Of a stretch of 22,251 nt of DNA, positions 9,201 to 13,472 are shown in pieces. The notes under the pieces were generated by a model, which did not search any database, was not told the DNA's origin, and worked only from the letters and a program-made list of their open reading frames with translations. Source of the DNA: a virus; IMG/VR virus record IMGVR_UViG_3300033571_010372, positions 1 through 22,251 of that record. The stretch is one strand, 5' to 3'. Every line of letters begins with the position of its first letter. Position 1 is the stretch's first letter. The translations under genes and the position numbers were made by a program.

Positions 9201-9563
9201 TGTGTTTGGGGTCAAAAGACGCTTCAAATCAAGTCAAGTGCTCTCGACCGTGTAAACGTTCGTCGCTTGTTGATCAACTTGAAGAAGTTCATCGCTGCAA
9301 GTTCAAGATTCTTGATCTTCGAACAAAACGTCGCAAGCACAAGAAACCGTTTCTTGAGCATTGTAAATCCTTACCTTGAACAGGTACAACAACGTAGTGG
9401 TTTGTACGCCTTCCAAGTGAAGATGGATGAAACCAACAATACACCTGACTTGATCGATAGAAACATCCTCTACGGACAAATCTATCTTCAACCAGCCAAG
9501 ACTGCTGAATTCATTGTTCTCGACTTCAATATTCTACCAACAGGCGCAAGCTTCGGTGCTTAA
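6225..9563 (+). CDS. Contractile tail sheath protein (gp18-like)
   Basis: 1112 residues. The N-terminus has the typical sheath opening (TIVSPGVFSRENDLSG). The last 180 or so residues carry the conserved core: WFAPAGLNRGG near 947, then LYEGRVNPI, FPGQGICVWGQKTLQ, SALDRVNVRRLL, NNTPDLIDRN and LQPAKTAEFIVLDF. Sheath subunits form the outer contractile tube around the tail tube and drive injection. T4 gp18 has 659 residues, so this one is far larger; the extra length lies in the middle, which is rich in Ser, Thr, Gly and Asp and poor in familiar motifs. Such insertions normally form surface domains. The gene has a good ribosome binding site and ends at a strong terminator. Codons favour C-ending forms (TTC, AAC, TAC), as expected for an abundant protein. 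The surface domains could be a target for the upstream glycosyltransferases, but that is only a guess. Confidence 0.96.
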   Translation: MPITEGGTFTPHNTIVSPGVFSRENDLSGLAQGVADIGGAIVAPFPKGPGFAPTVVTSVSELEEKFGVADGRLYGPYTAKEYLNEQGLVTICRVGALTGYQQKNPFVIYAIPGTYNRNTESGSFTALNEDYSSYIALDPDDITVNIQYDSSSAGPSQDTLTVTGSLYANFETSSFSTYNPPGSVGNKTYTTRYMGDVSFVLTGNAVGGSGDFYLSSSYQGDGSVSSKNKLLRALAESNGVVSSSLFNSTLAAKSDDFPVSGAASTVYLNNIQITKARPANTCGVQIQYTSEITGSFGKFVNFQYNPVSGGDPCNPTNVARETVVLAVLANTQNATIQSDANNKLAQVVYGFEGSVLSKKLATSGIYSGSEDPNSNEFALDLRYNIGGSSGSYGTYDFSLDPASSHYITNVFGSDPTAGDPAKQVAGQKIEAAYLYNIFEDTIARVVSEETSTDNAWLIVGSEAPYVPVAADSGSKLTLSGNPMKFTDDYGYAPTTGDSDFSLKWATTPWVNSQRVAPFTGTADLTAQPQRFPLFRLHTRSDGANMNTSYKVEISDVKLAGTVPGSDWGSFTLSVRSFSDTDKSPKYLERFTNLNLDPDSSNFISRRIGDRYNYIAYSGKIIEFGTYSNLSKYVRVEMSENNYPTSAVPYGFQALATPLAGNVGGFLPPVQFSKASTYSLYPGKYPSGVVFGEPPVGADDELLSLYPTSSVGVYSVHNDNLQYFAPLPAYEGYPSTGNNVVFDLEEGDAYVASGAKQPDVQNDSGGVPSTYDAAYESTRVKMRKFIFGFQGGFDGQSPAIPLNVGSDIIPGNTQGLNCTNINTAGSVAYRQCIGALGNADEFDINLVVTPGIFYQHHSYVAQLVIDMCETRGDCFYIMDNVVFPKSNQSTGLIDAAVNVASTIDTSYAATYYPWVKILDTNLNKIVSVPPSVVLPAIYAANDKASAEWFAPAGLNRGGITQAVQVLDRLTHDERDTLYEGRVNPIAAFPGQGICVWGQKTLQIKSSALDRVNVRRLLINLKKFIAASSRFLIFEQNVASTRNRFLSIVNPYLEQVQQRSGLYAFQVKMDETNNTPDLIDRNILYGQIYLQPAKTAEFIVLDFNILPTGASFGA

Positions 9564-9587
9564 TTGAGATAGAGAAACTACTCAACA

Positions 9588-9621
9588 CCCCGCTCAGAAA
9601 TGGGCGGGGTTTTTTGTTTTT
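9588..9621 (+). terminator. Rho-independent terminator after the sheath gene
   Basis: An 8-bp stem (9588-9595 with 9602-9609, one G-U pair, core CCCCGC/GCGGGG) with a 6-nt loop is followed by six T, G, five T. It lies 24 nt after the sheath stop and should insulate the sheath from the accessory cassette. It shares the 13-mer GGCGGGGTTTTTT with the terminator after the tube gene. Confidence 0.9.
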
Positions 9622-9634
9622 GATGGTCTGGATT

Positions 9635-9644
9635 TATATTTATT
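9635..9644 (+). promoter_or_regulatory. TATATTTATT promoter-like element
   Basis: A close variant of the recurrent TATATTTATA element, 4 nt before the GTG at 9649 and just after the sheath terminator, where a new promoter is expected. If it acts as a -10 element, the transcript would begin at or very near the start codon. Confidence 0.35.
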
Positions 9645-9648
9645 CTAT

Positions 9649-9846
9649 GTGAAAGACAACTCACCTTTGTTTGAGCCTTACGATGATGACAACATCGAAC
9701 ACGTCGAGGCGGGGCCAGACTACGGACAATCACACGAAAACAAAAAAACGTATTGGTCCCTTGAGTCTTCGCCAGAGTATCTTACGAAGATAAAACTAAA
9801 AAGAAATGGAAAAACGGATATTATAACGTACTATTACTTTATTTAA
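9649..9846 (+). CDS. Short acidic hypothetical protein
   Basis: 65 residues from a GTG start. I do not recognise it. The N-terminal half is acidic (EPYDDDNIEHVEAGPDYG) and the C-terminal half is basic and beta-prone, ending in the aromatic run TYYYFI. There is no signal peptide or clear membrane segment. It is the first ORF after the sheath terminator, with a promoter-like TATATTTATT directly upstream and no Shine-Dalgarno sequence. It is followed after 7 nt by a possible tiny ORF and then by the HAD gene, so it probably heads the accessory cassette. No ATG gives this frame near the promoter element, so the start is uncertain. Confidence 0.5.
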   Translation: MKDNSPLFEPYDDDNIEHVEAGPDYGQSHENKKTYWSLESSPEYLTKIKLKRNGKTDIITYYYFI

Positions 9847-9853
9847 TTGTTAC

Positions 9854-9958
9854 ATGCTTGCTTTCGCTTATTATACTTATTGTGCTTGTTTATGCTTAAA
9901 TGCTTGTTTTTGCTTGTTTGCGCTTAAGCTGCTTAATAGGTATCACTATAAAAAATGA
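9854..9958 (+). CDS. Possible 34-residue Cys-rich membrane peptide
   Basis: An ATG-initiated ORF filling the gap between the acidic protein and the HAD gene. The product starts MLAFAYYTYCACLCLNACFC, stays hydrophobic to about residue 27, and ends in a basic tail (RYHYKK). That is the layout of a single-pass membrane peptide with five cysteines. Its stop overlaps the next ATG as ATGA (9955-9958), the same junction seen at three other places in this window, which favours a real gene. Against it: the DNA is a low-complexity stretch with GCTT or ACTT every 8-10 nt, so the ORF could be a by-product of a DNA repeat. No Shine-Dalgarno sequence is visible. Confidence 0.3.
   Translation: MLAFAYYTYCACLCLNACFCLFALKLLNRYHYKK
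9856..9934 (+). repeat. Periodic GCTT array
   Basis: GCTT (once ACTT) starts at 9856, 9866, 9875, 9884, 9894, 9902, 9912, 9922 and 9931, a spacing of 8-10 nt, with an extra GCTT at 9860. The spacers are mostly T-rich. The period is near, but shorter than, one helical turn. It may be a protein-binding array, a remnant repeat, or the codon pattern of the small Cys/Leu-rich ORF on the same bases. Confidence 0.5.
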
Positions 9959-10632
9959 TTGTCAAGTTATTATGTTTGTATCCGCATATTTATATTGGTA
10001 TGTTAAGCTTAAAATCTATAATCCCTGAAGTATTTGACCACAATTTGCTGGAAAAAGAAAACGATTCAACCGCAATAATTTTTTGTGACATGGATGGTGT
10101 TATTGCTGATTTTGATGCTGGCTTTGTTAAAATTTCCGGCGGTAAAACTCCTGCTCAATTTGATGCTGAAAACAATAGTGAAGGAATGTGGAATATTATA
10201 AAACAGCAGCCTAATGATGGCATTGATTTCTGGGCAAATTTGCCTAAAATGGAAGGAGCGGATACACTTTGGAAGTTTATAAATTCATTGGGTTATACCG
10301 TCAAAATTTTGAGTAGCACTGGTTCAAGATATTCAAAAAGCAATTCAGCGCAAATAGGCAAGTTGAAGTGGTTACAAACACATGTTGTGCCTGTTCCATC
10401 TGAAGAAAATACTATTTTGGTGGATAGTTCAGATGCAAAACAACAATATGCGCATGGACCAAATTACATTTTGATTGATGATCTTGCATCAAACATTTCA
10501 CAGTGGAGAGCCGCAGGTGGAACCGCAATTGAACACAAAAACGTCAACAAAACAATAGCAGAATTGAAGTCGATTTTGGGTGTAGAGAACTCTACCAAAG
10601 AAAGTTATGGATATAGCTGGTCAAACGTATGA
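9955..10632 (+). CDS. HAD-superfamily phosphatase (5'-nucleotidase-like)
   Basis: 225 residues. The HAD motifs are in order: motif I DMDGV with nucleophile D45 and acid/base D47, motif II SST at 120-122, a lysine-containing stretch after it, and motif IV LIDD with D175 and D176. The FCDMDGVIADFDAGF opening resembles deoxyribonucleotidases of the NT5C kind, so removal of phosphate from a nucleotide is a fair guess. The real substrate is not shown. The start used here forms an ATGA overlap with the preceding small ORF. An alternative start at 10000, just after a TATTTATA element, removes 15 residues (MIVKLLCLYPHIYIG) without touching the catalytic domain. The stop overlaps the nucleotidyltransferase start (10629-10632), so the two are probably co-translated. 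Confidence 0.8.
   Translation: MIVKLLCLYPHIYIGMLSLKSIIPEVFDHNLLEKENDSTAIIFCDMDGVIADFDAGFVKISGGKTPAQFDAENNSEGMWNIIKQQPNDGIDFWANLPKMEGADTLWKFINSLGYTVKILSSTGSRYSKSNSAQIGKLKWLQTHVVPVPSEENTILVDSSDAKQQYAHGPNYILIDDLASNISQWRAAGGTAIEHKNVNKTIAELKSILGVENSTKESYGYSWSNV
9987..9994 (+). promoter_or_regulatory. TATTTATA element inside the 5' end of the HAD gene
   Basis: An exact TATTTATA copy, 5 nt before an in-frame ATG at 10000. The spacing to that ATG matches the element before the coiled-coil gene (4 nt). This supports 10000 as an alternative start used from a separate transcript. Confidence 0.35.
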
Positions 10633-11315
10633 AATATCGAATTTATAACGACACATTGAATCCAAATATCTGGAATCCAGACAATACATTAAAACCGGAA
10701 GTTCGAAGTGCTTTGATAAAAATTGCACAGGATTTCTATACTGATTCGGAACTAAAAGCACCAATTCAGGACATTTATATTTTGGGAAGCGTAGCTAATT
10801 ATAACTGGGGGCCGCATAGCGATATTGATCTTCATGTGCTTGTAGACTTTTCAAAAATTGGATCCGATAAAGAGCTGGTCAAAAAGTTGGCGGACAACAT
10901 AAAAGCCAACTGGAATAAAAAACACAACATAACCATAAAAGGATACAAAGTAGAAACATACATTCAGGATATCAACGAGACAAATAGAGCAATGGGTGTA
11001 TACAGTGTTTTAAACAATAAATGGATCAAAGTACCACAAAAACTCTCTCTAAACCTCGATAAATCAAACATTCAGAAACTTTATTCGACCATTGTTTTGC
11101 AAATACGAAATGCCGTTAAAACCAAAAACATTGAAGAATTGAAACGTATATTGAAATCGATCTACAATATGCGTGAAACCGGACTTAGCAAAGGTGGTGA
11201 ATTTAGCACCGAAAACATAGTGTTTAAACTGTTGAGATCCAAAAAACACATCGATGCTATCAAAGACACAATTTCCAAAACATACGATCAACAACATTCT
11301 TTGAAAGAATCATAA
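10629..11315 (+). CDS. Nucleotidyltransferase of the DNA polymerase beta / MNT superfamily
   Basis: 228 residues. The active-site signature is clear: ILGSVANYNWGPHSDIDLHV, with G53-S54 and carboxylates D65 and D67, and a probable third carboxylate at E109 in KVETYIQD. Family members transfer a nucleotide to a protein, antibiotic or RNA end. The C-terminal half (about 140-228) is helical and basic, a possible substrate-binding region. The gene overlaps the HAD gene by 4 nt, so the products may act on the same nucleotide-containing target, for example addition and removal of a nucleotidyl group. This is inference. The target could be host RNA, a host protein or a virion component. It is unlikely to be structural, despite lying between sheath and tube genes. 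Confidence 0.85.
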   Translation: MKYRIYNDTLNPNIWNPDNTLKPEVRSALIKIAQDFYTDSELKAPIQDIYILGSVANYNWGPHSDIDLHVLVDFSKIGSDKELVKKLADNIKANWNKKHNITIKGYKVETYIQDINETNRAMGVYSVLNNKWIKVPQKLSLNLDKSNIQKLYSTIVLQIRNAVKTKNIEELKRILKSIYNMRETGLSKGGEFSTENIVFKLLRSKKHIDAIKDTISKTYDQQHSLKES

Positions 11316-11333
11316 TCTTTTTTAGAAAAAAGC

Positions 11334-11353
11334 AAATTGTCACTATATTTATA
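11334..11353 (+). promoter_or_regulatory. Promoter-like element before the tail tube gene
   Basis: AAATTGTCACTATAT (11334-11348) runs into an exact TATTTATA (11346-11353). The tube ATG is 24 nt downstream. The same 15-mer, with one difference (AAATTGTTACTATAT), precedes the gp26-like gene at 12322-12336. Two similar sites at similar distances from tail genes suggest a shared promoter type. Confidence 0.5.
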
Positions 11354-11377
11354 TCCAAGACCTAATCAAGAAAAATT

Positions 11378-11869
11378 ATGGCAGACCTACTAAATCCAAA
11401 CGAAATGTTCTATACGGTTTTTGAACCAAAAATTCAAAATCGTTTTATCTTCTCAGTCGAAGGCGTTCCAGCCTTCTCAATCAAAAAGGCTGATAGACCA
11501 AAGCTTGTTCAAGAAAAGAAGACGATTGACTATATCAATATTCAACGTACTTACAAAGGCAAGTCTGTTTGGAATGATATCACTCTTGAATTGTACGATC
11601 CAATCGTTCCATCTGGCGCTCAGGCAGTCATGGAATGGATTCGTTTGGGACATGAAAGTGTAACCGGACGTGATGGTTACCTAGACTTCTACAAGAAAGA
11701 TTGTACGATGAACACTCTAGGCCCAGTCGGTGACAAGGTTGAAGAATGGTTGATCCGTGGCGCTTTCATTACCAATGCCGAGTTCGGTAGTGGTGACTGG
11801 AGCAACAGCGGTGATCCTCTCAACATCACCTTGACGTTGGCATACGACTACGCAATTTTGCAATACTAA
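11378..11869 (+). CDS. Tail tube protein (gp19-like)
   Basis: 163 residues, the length of T4 gp19. The fold landmarks fit a contractile-tail tube subunit: an N-terminal NRFIFSVEGVPAFSIKKADRPKL strand pair, TYKGKSVWNDITLELYDP, and a C-terminal strand NITLTLAYDYAILQY. Tube subunits stack as hexameric rings inside the sheath and form the DNA channel. Codons lean to C-ending forms, as in the sheath gene, consistent with high expression. The gene stands alone between a promoter-like element and a terminator. In T4 the tube gene directly follows the sheath gene, whereas here an accessory cassette separates them. Confidence 0.93.
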   Translation: MADLLNPNEMFYTVFEPKIQNRFIFSVEGVPAFSIKKADRPKLVQEKKTIDYINIQRTYKGKSVWNDITLELYDPIVPSGAQAVMEWIRLGHESVTGRDGYLDFYKKDCTMNTLGPVGDKVEEWLIRGAFITNAEFGSGDWSNSGDPLNITLTLAYDYAILQY

Positions 11870-11893
11870 CTTCGGTACGGTCACAGGTCTTAA

Positions 11894-11921
11894 CCCCGCC
11901 CCTAAAAAGGCGGGGTTTTTT
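11894..11921 (+). terminator. Rho-independent terminator after the tail tube gene
   Basis: A perfect 7-bp stem (CCCCGCC 11894-11900 with GGCGGGG 11909-11915), an 8-nt loop and six T, 24 nt after the tube stop. The 3' half is the same 13-mer as in the sheath terminator. Confidence 0.92.
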
Positions 11922-11933
11922 CTTATCCGGATC

Positions 11934-11941
11934 TATTTATA
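11934..11941 (+). promoter_or_regulatory. TATTTATA element before the coiled-coil gene
   Basis: An exact copy, 12 nt after the terminator T-tract and 4 nt before the ATG at 11946. No Shine-Dalgarno sequence fits in the gap, so a transcript from here would be nearly leaderless. Confidence 0.4.
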
Positions 11942-11945
11942 AGAT

Positions 11946-12305
11946 ATGAAGATTTCCAAAGCAGATTTATTGTCTCTAATCAACGAGGTTTTAGATGAAG
12001 TTATCCAAGAACAAGATGACAAATTCACCAATGCCACAAAGACGATTGACAAACAAATCACGGATTTAAACACAAAGGTTGGTAGATTGAAACTCCAAAA
12101 AGCCAAAATTAAACTTGCACAAGCATCTGATGTTAGAAAAAACGCTGAGGAAAGACTTGACGCTGAAGAACGTAGAGGCGGTGACACTGCAGCTGAAGAT
12201 GAATCATTAAACGCAGCAACATCCGCAGAGCAAAAAGCAAGAGATGGCGTCACCGCTGCAAACAACAATTTGAAAGCGGTTCAAAAAGGTGGGGCCACCA
12301 ATTAA
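11946..12305 (+). CDS. Coiled-coil hypothetical protein
   Basis: 119 residues, not recognised. The first 25 (MKISKADLLSLINEVLDEVI) form an amphipathic helix. The rest is almost all charged or Ala-rich helix (residues about 30-65 and 80-112) with a Gly-rich break near 78, so a coiled-coil hairpin is likely. No cysteine, signal peptide or membrane segment is seen. The short N-terminal helix resembles in style the capsid-targeting leaders of T4 internal proteins, and several [LI]xE triplets (INE, LDE, IQE) could be prohead-protease sites; this is speculative. It could instead be a tail assembly factor, given that it precedes the gp26-like and tape-measure genes. Confidence 0.7.
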   Translation: MKISKADLLSLINEVLDEVIQEQDDKFTNATKTIDKQITDLNTKVGRLKLQKAKIKLAQASDVRKNAEERLDAEERRGGDTAAEDESLNAATSAEQKARDGVTAANNNLKAVQKGGATN

Positions 12306-12321
12306 AAAATCTAAAAAACAT

Positions 12322-12336
12322 AAATTGTTACTATAT
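12322..12336 (+). promoter_or_regulatory. Promoter-like element before the gp26-like gene
   Basis: AAATTGTTACTATAT differs by one base from the element before the tail tube gene and ends 24 nt before the ATG at 12361. The downstream part, TATATATT, departs from TATTTATA, so it may be a weaker version. Confidence 0.4.
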
Positions 12337-12360
12337 ATTCAAAGAACCAAGTTATAACAT

Positions 12361-13224
12361 ATGGACGATCAGACTATTCCAATTACTCGACCAAATACCA
12401 TTGTTGGCGGACCACCTATTGCCAGAACATCGATTTCACAGCCAAATCCAATTGCGGTAAAGCCAAATTCTTATCCTACGGAAACAATAGAACTTCCAAG
12501 CGAGGGATATTTTTACGCTGAGGATCATCCTTTGAGCAACGGTCAAATTGAAATCAAGATGATGACCGCAAAAGAAGAAGATATTCTTACAAACCAGAAT
12601 CTCATCAAAAAGGGAATAGTTTTGGATAAACTTTTGGAGTCACTCATTGTAACTCCGGTTAAACTTGATGATTTGTTGGTTGGCGACAAAAACGCTGTGT
12701 TTTTTGCAGCAAGACGGTTGGCATATGGTGACACGTATGGACCTGTAAAAGTATCATGTCCAAAGTGTCAGTCAGAAAACGAAAAGCGTATCGACTTGTC
12801 GAAGATGAAGTCCAAGCCATTTGATTTTGGTAAGTTTACGCGGGGTACAAATGAATTTGAGTTTGTTCTTCCATATACAAAGAAAACCATCAAATACAAG
12901 CTTTTGACACATCGTGACGAAAATCAAATCGATGCTGAGTTGAAGGGATTGAACAAGATCAATAAAAACTCAAGCAACGAAATGACGGTTCGAATCAGAG
13001 CCATGATTATTGCTATCGATGGTGAAACTGATAGAAACTACATCAAGAGATTCGTTGAACAAGAACTTCCTTCCAGAGACAGTTTGGCTCTACGTTCACA
13101 TGTACGAGAAAATACTCCTGATCTGGATATGACTTTTGAATTTTCATGTGATGAATGTGGAAATGAAGAAAGGATAACGGTGCCATTGACGGCACAGTTT
13201 TTTTGGCCTGACGCCGGAAGATAA
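12361..13224 (+). CDS. Baseplate hub/assembly protein, gp26-like, with zinc-finger cysteines
   Basis: 287 residues. The N-terminal 35 or so are Pro/Thr-rich and probably disordered. The body resembles T4-type baseplate proteins of the gp26 family: LPSEGYFY, MTAKEEDIL, then a helical core. Two CxxC pairs, C133-PK-C136 and C263-DE-C266, can together bind a zinc ion. The ending, QFFWPDAGR, fits my memory of how proteins of this family end. In T4, gp26 takes part in baseplate hub assembly. The gene ends across a run of seven T (13198-13204). A second ORF, open in the +1 frame across this point, begins where this one ends, raising the possibility of a frameshifted longer product. A promoter-like element lies upstream. 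Confidence 0.75.
   Translation: MDDQTIPITRPNTIVGGPPIARTSISQPNPIAVKPNSYPTETIELPSEGYFYAEDHPLSNGQIEIKMMTAKEEDILTNQNLIKKGIVLDKLLESLIVTPVKLDDLLVGDKNAVFFAARRLAYGDTYGPVKVSCPKCQSENEKRIDLSKMKSKPFDFGKFTRGTNEFEFVLPYTKKTIKYKLLTHRDENQIDAELKGLNKINKNSSNEMTVRIRAMIIAIDGETDRNYIKRFVEQELPSRDSLALRSHVRENTPDLDMTFEFSCDECGNEERITVPLTAQFFWPDAGR
13198..13204 (+). other. T7 run, candidate programmed frameshift site
   Basis: Seven T at the end of the gp26-like gene, read in frame as TTT-TTT-TGG. A +1 slip of the P-site Phe tRNA from 13201-13203 to 13202-13204 keeps perfect TTT pairing and enters the open frame of the next small ORF. The shifted product would have 349 residues (281 + 68). A -1 slip gives no useful product. 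Confidence 0.35.
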
Positions 13225-13225
13225 G

Positions 13226-13411
13226 TTGGCCATTCACACACAAGTCTTTGACTTGTCGTATTATTCACAGGGTGCTTTTAACCAAGAAATTGCGTATAAC
13301 CTACCTACGCATCTACGCATTTTCTATCTCCGTAAACTAGCAGAAGTTCGTAAAAAAGAGAACGAACAAATGGAAAAAGCACAGAAAGATGCTGGCGGTA
13401 CAAAGAGGTAA
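13226..13411 (+). CDS. Small tail-assembly-chaperone-like protein, TTG start or frameshift extension
   Basis: 61 residues if it starts at TTG 13226, one base after the stop of the gp26-like gene; GGAAG at 13216-13220 could serve as a ribosome binding site. No ATG is available near the start. The sequence, FDLSYYSQGAF then AYNLPTHLRIFYLRKL and a Lys/Glu helix, resembles small proteins encoded just before tape measures, where tail assembly chaperones are often made by frameshifting. The same frame is open back to 13190, and the extra residues (FFGLTPEDK) look protein-like. It may therefore be the tail of a fusion with the gp26-like protein. Its position directly upstream of the tape measure supports an assembly role. 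Confidence 0.6.
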   Translation: MAIHTQVFDLSYYSQGAFNQEIAYNLPTHLRIFYLRKLAEVRKKENEQMEKAQKDAGGTKR

Positions 13412-13449
13412 ATAAAACCTAAAAAGTGTTGATAAACATGTTATTTCTA

Positions 13450-13457
13450 TATTTATA
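13450..13457 (+). promoter_or_regulatory. TATTTATA element before the tape measure gene
   Basis: An exact copy within TCTATATTTATAG, 15 nt before the ATG at 13473. The immediate context matches the tube-gene element (CTATATTTATA against ACTATATTTATA). It would start transcription of the tape measure and baseplate operon. Confidence 0.45.
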
Positions 13458-13472
13458 GTGAAGTAACAAAAT

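Noticed and set aside
11317-11332. CTTTTTT / AAAAAAG hairpin after the nucleotidyltransferase gene
   Set aside because: A-T-only stem apart from one closing pair, a 2-nt loop and no T-tract after it; too weak to call a terminator.
11933-12268. 111-residue minus-strand ORF opposite the coiled-coil gene
   Set aside because: The plus strand has the terminator, promoter-like element and a sensible coiled-coil protein. The minus product is a low-complexity Ser/Ala/Phe shadow.
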